Source: Streptomyces phaeolivaceus
Lineage (GTDB): Bacteria > Actinomycetota > Actinomycetes > Streptomycetales > Streptomycetaceae
Direction of reading: 5' to 3'
Assembly: GCF_009184865.1 (NCBI RefSeq)
Contig: NZ_CP045096.1
Location: 5,022,001-5,086,000 of the forward strand
DNA length: 64,000 bases
A model generated the notes under the pieces. That model was not told where the DNA came from. It worked only from the letters and a program-made list of their open reading frames with translations, and ran no database searches. How positions within the stretch are numbered: the first letter of the stretch is position 1; every line of letters starts with the position of its first letter. Positions 8,801 through 17,200 of the stretch are shown here, in pieces. A program made the translations under genes and the position numbers.

Positions 8801-9372
8801 CGCCACTGACGGTCCATCTGCGAGCGGGTGGCCCAGCCGATGAGCACCATGAAGACCGGGATCAGCGGCAGCGTGCCGACGATGATCGCCGCCGACACCC
8901 AGTCCTCGGTGACGATCCGCGCGAGCACCGCGACGGGCACGACGACCGCGAGGCCCAACTGCGGCAGATAGCGCGAGAAGTAGTCGTCCAGTGCGTCCAC
9001 CCCGCGAGTGGCGAGGGCGACCAGCGAGCCGGTGCGCTGCCCGCTCAGCCAGCCGGGCCCCAGCGCGGTGGCCCGCTCCAGCAGCCGTCCCCTCAACTCC
9101 GACTTCACCGCCGCGCTCGCGCGATGGGCAGCCAGTTCGGTGAGCCAGGAGACCAGGGCCCGCCCCAGCGCGACCGCCACCAGGAGCAGCAGAGGGGTGC
9201 GGAGTTCGGCGACCGGCATCTCGTGCTGGAAGGCGCCGACCACCACTTCGGCGATGAGCATGGCCTGCGCGATGACCAGCGCCGCCCCGACAACACCCAG
9301 GCCGACGACGACTACCAGGAACAGCCGGGTGGCACGGGCGTACCGCAGCAGTCGCGGGTCGATCGGTTTCAC
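5878..9372 (-). CDS. cydCD: CydD-CydC fusion ABC exporter for cytochrome bd assembly
   Basis: The 1164-residue protein contains two complete ABC exporter halves. Each has six predicted membrane helices and a nucleotide-binding domain: Walker A GPSGVGKST with signature LSAGQRQRLALARAF in the first, GVSGAGKTT with LSGGQRQRLALARAL in the second. In most bacteria CydD and CydC are separate; actinobacteria commonly fuse them. The pair exports thiols or haem-related reductant to the outside and is needed to mature the bd oxidase encoded just upstream. GTG 9372 is chosen because GAAGAGGG lies eight bases before it; ATG 9399 has no RBS. A parS site (9366-9379) overlaps the start codon, and the 109-bp gap to cydB holds two more. 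Confidence 0.9.
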   Translation of the reverse strand: MKPIDPRLLRYARATRLFLVVVVGLGVVGAALVIAQAMLIAEVVVGAFQHEMPVAELRTPLLLLVAVALGRALVSWLTELAAHRASAAVKSELRGRLLERATALGPGWLSGQRTGSLVALATRGVDALDDYFSRYLPQLGLAVVVPVAVLARIVTEDWVSAAIIVGTLPLIPVFMVLIGWATRSQMDRQWRLLSQLSGHFLDVVAGLPTLKVFGRAKAQAESIKRITGEYRQATMRTLRIAFLSSFALELLATISVALVAVTIGMRLVHGEMDLYIGLVILVLAPEAYLPVRQVGAQFHAAAEGLAAAEEIFEVLETPVPEPGAGVVPSAGDIHFDGVTVRHPGRTHDAVSGVSLTVAPGETVALVGPSGVGKSTLLNVLLGFTRATTGTVRVGGADLASLDLAEWRSHVAWVPQRPHLYAGSIAENVRLARPDADDMAVRRALGDAGALEFVDALPAGAETVLGEDGAGLSAGQRQRLALARAFLADRSVLLLDEPTASLDGETEAEVVEAVRRLAVGRTVLLVVHRPALLEVADRVVRLEEIPGRGAASAVGRDGAAVPRLPERQEALASAPGEDLPLEQGGRVLTRVRRMAGPRRGRLALALLLGSLALGSAVGLMATSGWLISRSSEQPPVLYLMVAVTATRAFGIGRAVFRYAERLVSHDTVLRMLADTRVAVYRRLERLAPAGLRTTRRGDLLSRLVADVDALQDYWVRWLLPAGAAVAVSAASVGFTAWLLPEAGAVLAVGLLVAGAGVPLVTGAVARRAEHRLAPARGVLATRVADLLTGTAELTVAGALPLRTAEARRADRALTRIASRAATATALGDGFTALVSGLTVAATALFGAQAVVDGRLSGVAMAVVVLTPLAAFEAVLGMPLAVQFRQRVRRSAERVYEVLDAPDPVREPETPAEAPVSPFPLRLTGLGARYAGQDRDALVGLDVTLEQGRRIAVVGVSGAGKTTLAQVLLRFLDAREGTYTLGGVDAYALDGDAVRGLVGLCAQDAHLFDSSVRENLLLARKHAGEAELRDALARARLLDWADELPDGLDTLIGEHGARLSGGQRQRLALARALLADFPVLVLDEPAEHLDLPTADALTADLLAATEGRTTLLITHRLAGLDAVDEVVVLAEGHVVQRGTYAELVLMDGPLRAMVEREAAGELLAAV

Positions 9373-9379
9373 GTGAAAC
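9366..9379. promoter_or_regulatory. parS site 1 (ParB binding)
   Basis: Exact GTTTCACGTGAAAC palindrome, the Streptomyces parS core. It overlaps the proposed start codon of cydCD. Confidence 0.85.
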
Positions 9380-9399
9380 ACCCTCTTCTCAGCGGGCAT

Positions 9400-9413
9400 G
9401 TTTCACGTGAAAC
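9400..9413. promoter_or_regulatory. parS site 2 (ParB binding)
   Basis: Exact GTTTCACGTGAAAC, extended to TGTTTCACGTGAAACA. It lies 20 bases from site 1, in the cydB-cydCD gap. Confidence 0.88.
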
Positions 9414-9438
9414 ATGCCCCTTCGGCCTGAGATGGTGT

Positions 9439-9452
9439 GTTTCACGTGAAAC
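9439..9452. promoter_or_regulatory. parS site 3 (ParB binding)
   Basis: Exact GTTTCACGTGAAAC, also extended to TGTTTCACGTGAAACA. It is the third site within 87 bp, 28 bases after the cydB stop codon. Confidence 0.88.
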
Positions 9453-9480
9453 ATTGCCAAACACGCCACCTCAGGGGGAC

Positions 9481-10485
9481 TCAGTGCGCCGACTCGGCGA
9501 TGTGCTGGGTGCCGATCCGCTTGCGGAACACCCAGTACGTCCACCCCTGGTAGAGCATCACCACCGGCGTGGCGATCGCCGCACACCACGTCATGATCTT
9601 CAAGGTGTACGGACTGGACGAGGCGTTGGTGACCGTGAGGCTCCAGTCCGCGTTCAGCGAGGACGGCATCACATTCGGGAAGAGTGTCAGGAAGAGCATC
9701 GCGACGGCGGCCACGATGGTGACCCCCGACAGGGCGAACGCCCAGCCCTCGCGCCCCGCTCGAACCGCCACCAGCGCCGTCACAAGCGCCGCGACGGCCA
9801 CCACCAGGGCGACCAGCGAGACGCCGTCACCTTTCTCGATCTGGGTCCAGAGCAGGAAGATCAGCGCCAGCCCGGCGGTCGCGGCACCGACGCGCAGCGC
9901 CAGCTTCCGCGCCCGCTCCCGGATGTCCCCGACGGTCTTGAGACCGACGAACACCGTGCCGTGGAAGGTGAAGAGCGTCAGCGTGACCAGGCCGCCCAGC
10001 AGCGCGTACGGGTTGAGCAGATCGGCGAGGTTGCCCACGTACTCGAAGTCGCGGTCGATCTTGACTCCGCGCACGATGTTGGCGAAGGCCACGCCCCAGA
10101 GGAACGCGGGGAGCAGCGAGGTCCAGAAGATCGCCGTCTCCCAGTTGCGCTGCCACCTCTCCTCGGGCCGCTTCACGCGGTACTCGAAGGCGACACCCCG
10201 GACGATCAGGCAGACCAGGATGAGCAGCAGCGGCAGGTAGAAGCCGGAGAAGAGGGTGGCGTACCACTCGGGGAAGGCGGCGAAGGTCGCGCCGCCCGCC
10301 GAGAGCAGCCACACCTCGTTGCCGTCCCAGACGGGTCCGATGGTGTTGATGAGGACCCGCTTCTCCGGACGGTTCCGGGCCAGCAGTTTGGTGAGGACAC
10401 CGACCCCGAAGTCGAAGCCCTCCAGGAAGAAGTAGCCGATCCACAGGACGGCGATGAGGACGAACCAGACGTCGTGAAGTTCCAT
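9481..10485 (-). CDS. cydB: Cytochrome bd quinol oxidase subunit II
   Basis: The 334-residue integral membrane protein has about eight or nine predicted helices. It contains the conserved subunit II stretches GYFFLEGFDFGVGVL near the N terminus and GPVWDGNEVWLL near residue 50. CydB pairs with CydA in the plasma membrane to reduce oxygen at low concentration while oxidising menaquinol. It begins 27 bases after the cydA stop on the same strand, so both are surely in one operon. The assembly transporter gene cydCD follows after 108 bases. Length is usual for the family and nothing looks damaged. Confidence 0.95.
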   Translation of the reverse strand: MELHDVWFVLIAVLWIGYFFLEGFDFGVGVLTKLLARNRPEKRVLINTIGPVWDGNEVWLLSAGGATFAAFPEWYATLFSGFYLPLLLILVCLIVRGVAFEYRVKRPEERWQRNWETAIFWTSLLPAFLWGVAFANIVRGVKIDRDFEYVGNLADLLNPYALLGGLVTLTLFTFHGTVFVGLKTVGDIRERARKLALRVGAATAGLALIFLLWTQIEKGDGVSLVALVVAVAALVTALVAVRAGREGWAFALSGVTIVAAVAMLFLTLFPNVMPSSLNADWSLTVTNASSSPYTLKIMTWCAAIATPVVMLYQGWTYWVFRKRIGTQHIAESAH

Positions 10486-10512
10486 GACTGTGCTCCCTTG
10501 GCCCGGTGCGGC

Positions 10513-12021
10513 CTAGTACGAGAAGGCCATCGGCTTGTCGGCGTCACGGGAGTCGCCGCCGATCTTCGTGGGCGGGTTGAGGTCGGCCTCCGTCAGCTCG
10601 GGCGGCCCCGCCTTGACGTACTTCGCGAGCAGCTTGACCTCGACGACGGCGAGGATGGCGTACAGCGTGGTGAAGACGATCATCGAGGTGAGGATCTCGC
10701 CCTGGGAGACACCGGGGGAGACCGCGTCCTCGGTGCGCAGCACGCCGTAGACCACCCACGGCTGGCGGCCCATCTCGGTGAAGATCCAGCCCCAGGAGCT
10801 GGCGATCAGCGGGAAGCCCAGGGTCAGGACCGCGATGCGCCAGTACCACTTGGTGAGGGTCGGGCCGAGAGCCTTCTTCGGCAGCAGCACGAGATGCGGC
10901 ACCTCGTCCTCGCCGACCCGGAGGTGCTGCGGCAGCAGGAACTTCTTGCGGGTGAGCCAGAGTCCGACCGTACCGATGGCGACGGACGCCATTCCGAAGC
11001 CGATCATCCAGCGGAAGCCCCAGTAGGCGACGGGGATGTTGGGCCGGTAGTCACCGGGCCCGAACTTCTCCTGCTCGGCCTTGTTGACGTCGTTGATGCC
11101 GGGGACGTACGACTCGAAGTCGTCGTTGGCGAGGAAGGACAGCAGGCCGGGGATCTCGATGGCGACCGTGTTGTGGCCCTTGTCGACGTCGCCGTAGGCG
11201 AAGACGGAGAAGGGCGCGGGCGCCTCGCCGTCCCACAGGGCCTCGGCGGCGGCCATCTTCATGGGCTGCTGCTTGAACATGACCTTGCCGAGCAGGTCGC
11301 CGCTGATCGCGGTGAGCATGCCGGCGACCAGCACGGTGACCAGACCGAGGCGCAGTGAGGTCTTCATCACCGGGATGTGCTTCTTGCGGGCCAGATGGAA
11401 GGCGGCGATGCCGACCATGAAGGCGCCGCCGGCGAGGAAGGCCGCCGAGAGGGTGTGGAAGACCTGGGTGAGCGCGGTGTTCTGGGTCAGGACGAGCCAG
11501 AAGTCGGTGAGTTCGGCCCGGCCCTTGGCCTCGTTGATCCGGTAGCCGACGGGGTGCTGCATCCAGGAGTTGGCCGCGAGGATGAAGTACGCCGACAGGA
11601 TCGTGCCGATGGAGACCATCCAGATGCAGGCCAGATGGATCTTCTGCGGGAGCTTGTCCCAGCCGAAGATCCACAGGCCGATGAAGGTCGACTCGAAGAA
11701 GAAGGCGATCAGTGCCTCGAAAGCGAGCGGGGCCCCGAAGACATCACCGACGAAGCGCGAGTAGTCGGACCAGTTCATGCCGAACTGGAACTCCTGCACG
11801 ATGCCGGTGACGACACCCATCGCGATGTTGATCAGGAAGAGCTTGCCCCAGAACTTGGTGGCCTTGAGGTACTTCTCCTTCCCCGAGCGCACCCACGCGG
11901 TCTGCAGGCCTGCCGTGAGCGCGGCGAGCGAGATCGTGAGGGGGACGAAGAGGAAGTGGTAGACGGTCGTGATGCCGAACTGCCATCGCGCCAGAGTCTC
12001 CGGCGCCAGAGCGAGGTCCAC
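10513..12021 (-). CDS. cydA: Cytochrome bd quinol oxidase subunit I
   Basis: The 502-residue membrane protein carries the haem b558, b595 and d sites. Visible family motifs are YHFLFVPLTI with the N-terminal haem-ligand histidine, the quinol-binding loop region with PVGYRINEAKGRAEL, and GRQPWVVYG. It is the catalytic subunit that takes electrons from quinol and gives them to oxygen, without proton pumping. It is the first gene of the cydA-cydB-cydCD operon. The Rex operator at 12099-12114, 78 bases before its ATG, suggests repression when the NADH/NAD+ ratio is low, as known for S. coelicolor. The start at ATG 12021 is preceded by AGGAGAAG. Confidence 0.96.
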   Translation of the reverse strand: MDLALAPETLARWQFGITTVYHFLFVPLTISLAALTAGLQTAWVRSGKEKYLKATKFWGKLFLINIAMGVVTGIVQEFQFGMNWSDYSRFVGDVFGAPLAFEALIAFFFESTFIGLWIFGWDKLPQKIHLACIWMVSIGTILSAYFILAANSWMQHPVGYRINEAKGRAELTDFWLVLTQNTALTQVFHTLSAAFLAGGAFMVGIAAFHLARKKHIPVMKTSLRLGLVTVLVAGMLTAISGDLLGKVMFKQQPMKMAAAEALWDGEAPAPFSVFAYGDVDKGHNTVAIEIPGLLSFLANDDFESYVPGINDVNKAEQEKFGPGDYRPNIPVAYWGFRWMIGFGMASVAIGTVGLWLTRKKFLLPQHLRVGEDEVPHLVLLPKKALGPTLTKWYWRIAVLTLGFPLIASSWGWIFTEMGRQPWVVYGVLRTEDAVSPGVSQGEILTSMIVFTTLYAILAVVEVKLLAKYVKAGPPELTEADLNPPTKIGGDSRDADKPMAFSY

Positions 12022-12098
12022 GTCTTCTCCTTACATGCCGTGGCACTGCGGCAGTTTGTCCCGCCTGGCACGTACATCTCAGACAAACGGGACGAGCT

Positions 12099-12114
12099 TG
12101 TGAACGCGTTCACA
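12099..12114. promoter_or_regulatory. Rex operator upstream of cydA
   Basis: TGTGAACGCGTTCACA is a perfect palindrome identical to the Rex operator consensus published for S. coelicolor. It lies in the promoter region of the cyd operon. Rex releases this site when NADH is bound. Confidence 0.88.
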
Positions 12115-12216
12115 TTCACAAGCAATTATGACGCATGCCCGTTCGAGGTGTGAGCGTGGGGTCCAAAAAAGCAAGGGGCCCGGAGGAAAATCCCCGAACC
12201 CCCTGGTCAGAGCCTC

Positions 12217-13296
12217 CTAGAGCTCCTTGCGGAAGGTCTCCGTCACCTTGAGGAAGATGTCGTTCGCCTCGGTCTCGCCGATCGTCACCCGCACACCCTC
12301 GCCCGGGAACGGCCGCACCACGACCCCGGCCTGCTCACACACCCCGGCGAACTCGACCGTGCGCTCCCCCAGCCGCAGCCACACGAAGTTCGCCTGTGTC
12401 TCCGGCACCGTCCAGCCTTGACCGCGCAGCGCCTCGACGACCCGGTTCCGCTCGCAGACCAGCGAGCCGACCCGTCCGAGGAGCTCGTCCTCCGCGCGCA
12501 GCGAGGCGACCGCGGCGTCCTGTGCGAGTTGGCTCACACCGAACGGCACAGCGGTCTTGCGCAGGGCCGCCGCCACCGGCTCATGAGCAATCGCGAATCC
12601 CACCCGGAGTCCGGCGAGACCGTACGCCTTGGAGAAGGTGCGCAGCACACAGACGTTCGACCGCTCGCGGTAGAACTCGACGCCGTCCGGCACCTCGACA
12701 TCCCGCACGAACTCGCGGTACGCCTCGTCCAGCACCACCAGCACATCGCCGGGCACCCGGTCGAGGAAGCGCTCCAGCTCCGCCCGGCGGACCGCCGTCC
12801 CCGTCGGGTTGTTCGGGTTGCAGACGAAAATCAGACGGGTCCGGTCGGTGATCGCGTCCGCCATCGCGTCCAGGTCGTGCACATCGCCCGGCGTCAACGG
12901 CACCTGGACGGACGTGGCCCCGCTGATCTGGGTGATGATCGGGTACGCCTCGAACGACCGCCAGGCGTAGATCACCTCGTCGCCGGGCCCCGAGGTCGCC
13001 TGCAGCAGCTGCTGGGCGACACCGACCGAGCCGGTGCCCGTGGCCAGGTGGGTGACCGGCACCCCGAAACGGTCCGCCAGCTCGTTCATCAGCCCCGTGC
13101 ACGCCATGTCCGGGTACCGGTTGAAGGCCGCCGCCGACCCGGTCACGCTCTCCAGCACGCCGGGCAGCGGCGGATAGGGGTTCTCGTTGGAGGACAGCTT
13201 GTACGCCACCGGGCCGCCCGCCGCGGCCGGCTTGCCGGGCTTGTACGTGGGGATCCCTTCCAGCTCGGCTCGCAGCTTGGGGCTCGTCTCGCTCAC
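12217..13296 (-). CDS. Histidinol-phosphate-type aminotransferase (PLP fold type I)
   Basis: The 359-residue protein is a class I/II PLP aminotransferase of the HisC subgroup. It has the substrate-side motif [11 protein letters not shown], the phosphate-binding region [17 protein letters not shown], and the PLP lysine in [14 protein letters not shown]. HisC swaps amino groups between glutamate and imidazole-acetol phosphate. This copy is not in a histidine operon, so it may be a second aromatic or histidinol-phosphate aminotransferase, as often annotated at this locus in streptomycetes. GTG 13296 has AGGAGGAC five bases upstream; the longer open frame upstream is not protein-like. It lies downstream of and convergent to nothing, and is divergent from the LacI gene. 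Confidence 0.88.
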   Translation of the reverse strand: MSETSPKLRAELEGIPTYKPGKPAAAGGPVAYKLSSNENPYPPLPGVLESVTGSAAAFNRYPDMACTGLMNELADRFGVPVTHLATGTGSVGVAQQLLQATSGPGDEVIYAWRSFEAYPIITQISGATSVQVPLTPGDVHDLDAMADAITDRTRLIFVCNPNNPTGTAVRRAELERFLDRVPGDVLVVLDEAYREFVRDVEVPDGVEFYRERSNVCVLRTFSKAYGLAGLRVGFAIAHEPVAAALRKTAVPFGVSQLAQDAAVASLRAEDELLGRVGSLVCERNRVVEALRGQGWTVPETQANFVWLRLGERTVEFAGVCEQAGVVVRPFPGEGVRVTIGETEANDIFLKVTETFRKEL

Positions 13297-13361
13297 CGCA
13301 GTCCTCCTCGTCGACGTAATGCTTCTCACCTTATGAGGATTCGGCGCCCCTGCGAATGGCC

Positions 13362-13370
13362 TGTGGACAA
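13362..13370 (-). promoter_or_regulatory. Single DnaA-box match
   Basis: The minus strand reads TTGTCCACA, the preferred DnaA box in Streptomyces. It is alone, 65 bases upstream of the aminotransferase start, so it may be chance or a DnaA-titrating or regulatory site. Confidence 0.4.
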
Positions 13371-13621
13371 CCGCGTCCGCCCCTCTCGGCGCGCATCCGC
13401 TGCTCCTCATCCACGCCACAACCGCCCCATCCGCCCCACGGGCATCAGCGCACGAAGGTGTACGAAACAGGGGGCGCGCCGTTCGCGGGCGTACGCGCCG
13501 GTGGCTCACGCCGTGGCGCGCATCACCCGTGCAGGTGAGTTGAGACCTCTTCGAAACATCAGCTACTTGGCAGGCCCATGCGCGTCGACAAGTCACGTAC
13601 TGGCATTGGATCGTTCAACTC

Positions 13622-13636
13622 CCTTGCAATGCAAGG
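13622..13636. promoter_or_regulatory. Possible LacI-family operator
   Basis: CCTTGCA-A-TGCAAGG is a perfect odd palindrome of the kind bound by LacI-family dimers. A further half-site CCTTGCA lies at 13654-13660. Both sit 70-110 bases upstream of the LacI-type gene, which suggests autoregulation. The rest of the 13297-13731 gap holds no gene I can support. Confidence 0.45.
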
Positions 13637-13716
13637 AAATTGCCCCCTTCCGACCTTGCAGAAACGTGCCTGTCAACGAGTGCATATGCGTCCGCACTAC
13701 CCCACCGCATGAGCCC

Positions 13717-13722
13717 TACTAT
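13717..13722 (+). promoter_or_regulatory. -10 box of the LacI-type gene
   Basis: TACTAT ends nine bases before ATG 13732 and no RBS is seen, which fits a leaderless transcript. No convincing -35 hexamer was found. Confidence 0.4.
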
Positions 13723-13731
13723 CGGCTCGCC

Positions 13732-14844
13732 ATGACAGCAGCAGGGAAGCACCAGGTGAGCCGCGCGGAAACTCCCCGCCGAGGCAGCCGGTCGGGCCGG
13801 GCGGGCATCCGGGACGTAGCCGCCGCCGCCGGAGTCTCCATCACGACCGTTTCCGACGCCCTCAACGGCAAGGGCCGGCTCCCGGACGCCACCCGACGCC
13901 ATGTACGCGAGGTCGCCGACCGACTTGGCTACCGCCCCTCGGCGGCAGCCCGAACCCTCAGAACCGGCAAGTCCGGCCTCATCGGCCTGACCGTGACCAC
14001 GTACGGGGATGAACCTTTCACCTTCACCGAGTTCGCGTACTTCGCGGAAATGGCGCGGGCCGCCACCTCGGCCGCGCTGGCCCGGGGCTACGCCCTGGTC
14101 ATCCTCCCCGCGACCTCGCGCCACGACGTGTGGTCGAACGTGGCCCTGGACGGCACCGTGGTCATCGACCCCTCCGACCACGACCCGGTCGTCAGCGAAC
14201 TGGTCCGCCAGGGCTTACCGGTGGTCTCCGACGGCCGTCCGGCCGGCACGCTGCCGGTCACCGCGTGGGTCGACAACGACCACGAGGCCGCCGTCCTCGG
14301 CATCCTCGACCACCTCGCCGACGCGGGAGCCCGCCGGATCGGACTCCTCACGGGCACGACGACGGACACCTACACCCATCTCTCCACCAGCGCATACCTG
14401 CGGTGGTGCGAGCGTGTGGGCCAGGATCCGGTGTACGAGGCCTATCCGGCGCACGATCCGTGCGCCGGAGCCGTCGCCGCCGACCGGCTGCTGGCCCGTC
14501 CGGACCGCCCGGACGCGGTCTACGGCCTCTTCGACCCGAACGGCACCGATCTGCTGGCCGCCGCCCGGCGGTACGGCCTGCGCGTCCCCGACGACCTGCT
14601 GCTCGTCTGCTGCAGCGAGTCCACCGTGTACGCGACCACCGAACCGCCGATCACCACGCTCTCACTCAAGCCGCGCCGGATCGGCACGGCTGTGGTCCAG
14701 CTCCTCATCGACGCCATCGAGGGGGTCGAATCGGACCAACCGGTCGAGCAGGTGATACCGACGGAGCTGATCGTGCGGACCTCTTCCCAGCGGCGTCCAC
14801 CGCGCAGGACGGTCAGCCCGCCACGATCACCCGAAGAGGGTTGA
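13732..14844 (+). CDS. LacI-family transcriptional regulator containing a TTA codon
   Basis: The 370-residue protein has an N-terminal LacI helix-turn-helix (IRDVAAAAGVSITTVSDAL, with the hinge region RLGYRPSAAARTLRTG) and a periplasmic-binding-protein-like sensor domain for the rest. Such regulators bind palindromic operators and release them with a small sugar-like ligand. The ligand is unknown and no transport operon is adjacent. The Leu codon at 14215-14217 (residue 162) is TTA, which in Streptomyces needs the developmental tRNA of bldA, so full-length protein may appear only late in growth. ATG 13732 is preferred because a -10 box lies just upstream. A strong terminator follows the stop. 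Confidence 0.88.
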   Translation: MTAAGKHQVSRAETPRRGSRSGRAGIRDVAAAAGVSITTVSDALNGKGRLPDATRRHVREVADRLGYRPSAAARTLRTGKSGLIGLTVTTYGDEPFTFTEFAYFAEMARAATSAALARGYALVILPATSRHDVWSNVALDGTVVIDPSDHDPVVSELVRQGLPVVSDGRPAGTLPVTAWVDNDHEAAVLGILDHLADAGARRIGLLTGTTTDTYTHLSTSAYLRWCERVGQDPVYEAYPAHDPCAGAVAADRLLARPDRPDAVYGLFDPNGTDLLAAARRYGLRVPDDLLLVCCSESTVYATTEPPITTLSLKPRRIGTAVVQLLIDAIEGVESDQPVEQVIPTELIVRTSSQRRPPRRTVSPPRSPEEG

Positions 14845-14868
14845 CGCCCCGCTTGAGGATCCGAATGG

Positions 14869-14898
14869 GAATTGGGCGGGGAGAGCCCCGCCCAATTC
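14869..14898 (+). terminator. Terminator after the LacI-type gene
   Basis: A perfect 13-bp stem (GAATTGGGCGGGG and its complement) closes an AGAG loop, 25 bases after the stop codon. Confidence 0.75.
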
Positions 14899-15058
14899 GG
14901 GAGAAAACCGCGGTGAACTGGGGCCCTGCGCCATTTCACCACCCCTGGGTCATCACATGGCGCGATCCGCATTCCTATGATGGGCGCACACACTGCGGGC
15001 CGCTGCGACCAGGCGGTCCGATGCGGTGCAGACGCGGGCGATGGTGGTGGAGGGGTCG

Positions 15059-16138
15059 ATGACTCAGGGGGCCGGTCAGGGACCCGAGGTGCGGACGCCG
15101 ACGGTGCGCGATTTCCGCGTGCCCGCGTACGTCCACGAGGCCGGTCCGTACGGACACACCACGGACCCGGGCGAGGCCTCCCGGCCCGCCACCGAGGAGG
15201 CCGAGGGCTACCCCGAGGGGTACACCCCGACCCAGCGGGACCTCCCGGTGATCAACCGGGGTGACACGCTTCAGGTCGTGATCGACCCGGAGGCCACCGC
15301 GGCCGAGCAGTCCTCCCGGCCGAGTCCCCTGTTCGTCGTCGGGGACGTCCACGGCTATCTCGACGAGCTCCTCGCCGCACTCCGCGAGAAGGGCCTCGTC
15401 GACGCCGCGGGCAACTGGTCGGCGGGCACCGCCCGGCTCTGGTTCCTCGGCGACTTCACCGACCGGGGCCCGGACGGCATCGGCGTCATCGACCTCGTGA
15501 TGCGACTGTCCGCCGAGGCCGCCGCCGCCGGCGGCTACTGCAAGGCCCTCATGGGCAACCACGAGCTGCTGCTGCTCGGCGCCAAGCGGTTCGGCGACAC
15601 TCCCGTCAACTCCGGGGCGGGCACCGCCACCTTCCAGGCCGCCTGGCTTCTCAACGGCGGCCAGAAGACCGACATGGACCGCCTCCAGGACCACCACCTC
15701 CAGTGGATGGCCCGTCTGGACGCCATGGAGGAGGTCGACGGCCACCTCCTGGTGCACTCCGACACGACCGCCTACCGCGACTACGGCGACTCCATCGAGG
15801 CGGTCAACGACACCGTCCGCGAGACGATCACGCGCAACGACCCGGACGAGGTCTGGGACCTCTTCCGCAAGTTCACCCGGCGCTTCTCCTTCCGCGACGA
15901 GGGCGGCGCCGATGCCGTGCGCTCGCTGCTGGAGACCTACGGCGGCAACCGCATCGTCCATGGCCACAGCCCCATCCCGTATCTCCTCGGCGAGGTCGGC
16001 TCGGAGGACGGCGAGGACGGCACGGGGCCTTCGGTCGACGGACCGTACACCTATGCGGAAGGCTTGGCCGTCGCCATGGACGGCGGCGTGACCATGGCCG
16101 GAAAGCTGCTGGTCCAGGAACTCCCACTGCGTACCTGA
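15059..16138 (+). CDS. Calcineurin-like metallophosphoesterase
   Basis: The 359-residue cytosolic protein carries the family motifs in order: GDVHG (about residue 100), GDFTDRG, GNHE and GHSP. The first ~80 residues are acidic, Pro-rich and probably disordered. The motifs bind two metal ions that activate water for phosphoester cleavage, as in PrpA-like protein phosphatases and diadenosine-tetraphosphatases; the true substrate is unknown. ATG 15059 has GGAGG five bases upstream; ATG 15041 in the same frame is an alternative. The gene stands alone, with 190 bases to the next gene on the same strand. No defect is visible. Confidence 0.85.
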   Translation: MTQGAGQGPEVRTPTVRDFRVPAYVHEAGPYGHTTDPGEASRPATEEAEGYPEGYTPTQRDLPVINRGDTLQVVIDPEATAAEQSSRPSPLFVVGDVHGYLDELLAALREKGLVDAAGNWSAGTARLWFLGDFTDRGPDGIGVIDLVMRLSAEAAAAGGYCKALMGNHELLLLGAKRFGDTPVNSGAGTATFQAAWLLNGGQKTDMDRLQDHHLQWMARLDAMEEVDGHLLVHSDTTAYRDYGDSIEAVNDTVRETITRNDPDEVWDLFRKFTRRFSFRDEGGADAVRSLLETYGGNRIVHGHSPIPYLLGEVGSEDGEDGTGPSVDGPYTYAEGLAVAMDGGVTMAGKLLVQELPLRT

Positions 16139-16327
16139 GCCGTCAACGGGCAGGCGTCTCCTGTCGGAAGACTTCGCCGGTCAGGGTCCAATTTCTTCAA
16201 ACCCCCTGTCACCGCCTGCCGTCACCGCTCTACCATCGGCTTATCCGTAGCAGGCTCCCCTCCGTTTCTGCCCGACGGCTCGTCAGCATGCCGAGCCACA
16301 AGCCCTACGGAGCATCGGGGGATGCAC

Positions 16328-17200
16328 ATGAACAGCGTTCCGCAGCACCTGCTCAGTGAGGACCGCCAGGAGTACGAGCGGATCCTCGGAGAGGCGCTGC
16401 GCTCCGCACCACACCGCCCGGAATTCGCCGCCGGACTCCAGCGACTCAACCCCGAACAACTGCGCACCATGGCACTCAACGCCACGGCGATCATCACGGC
16501 CGCGGCGGCGGCCGAATACCAGTACTACGTCAAGGTCCGCGACGAGTTCCGCAGCCCGTCGTCGGCCACCGCACCGGCCCGGGAGGGAACCTCGTCCGGT
16601 TCCAGCGAGCCGGACGGCAGCGCCGTGGGACTCGCGACCACCATGGGCGAGGTCACCGAGGCGGCCGGCGCGGGCGCCGGTGCCATCGCCGCGGTGCTCG
16701 CTCCCGTCCTCGCCGGAACCGCCGCGGTGCTGTTCCTGCTCGTCGGGTACGTCATGAAGGTGCTCGACCCCGAGCGGGCGATCGCCGAGACCCTGCTCAC
16801 CACCGGCTGGGTCTTCGGTGCGGTCACCGCGGCGGCGATCCTGGTGGCCGCCATCGGCCTTCTGCTCACCGCCCTGCGGAACAACGCCACCGCCCTCCTC
16901 AACGACGGCGCCCGCAGCGAGCTCAACGAGGAGGTGACCCGCGCCAGGGAGGCCTGGCGCGAAACCCTCCTGGAGCGCGGCATCCTGCCGTTCCTCCGCG
17001 ACGCCCTCGCGAACCCAGGCCCGGCGCTGCTGAGCGAGCCGGACCGCCCGACCCCGCCCAGCCGCATGCCGAACCTCGGCTACAACCGCCCGAGCTTCAG
17101 CAGCAGCCCGGACAGCAGCAGCGCGGGCTCCCGCGCCGGCTACAGCAGCCCGGACTTCTCCAGCCCGGACTTCGGCGGACCGGAGCACCAGCCCGAGTAG
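16328..17200 (+). CDS. Membrane protein with two helices and a Ser-rich tail, function unknown
   Basis: The 290-residue protein starts at ATG 16328, with GGGGG six bases upstream. The first ~100 residues are helical and charged. Two long hydrophobic segments, around residues 110-150 and 160-185, probably span the membrane. An amphipathic stretch follows, and the last ~50 residues are a low-complexity Ser/Pro/Asp tail with repeated SPDFS-like units. I recognise no named family. The tail could be an extracytoplasmic or cytosolic disordered linker. It lies after the phosphoesterase gene on the same strand with 189 bases between, so co-transcription is uncertain. Confidence 0.7.
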   Translation: MNSVPQHLLSEDRQEYERILGEALRSAPHRPEFAAGLQRLNPEQLRTMALNATAIITAAAAAEYQYYVKVRDEFRSPSSATAPAREGTSSGSSEPDGSAVGLATTMGEVTEAAGAGAGAIAAVLAPVLAGTAAVLFLLVGYVMKVLDPERAIAETLLTTGWVFGAVTAAAILVAAIGLLLTALRNNATALLNDGARSELNEEVTRAREAWRETLLERGILPFLRDALANPGPALLSEPDRPTPPSRMPNLGYNRPSFSSSPDSSSAGSRAGYSSPDFSSPDFGGPEHQPE

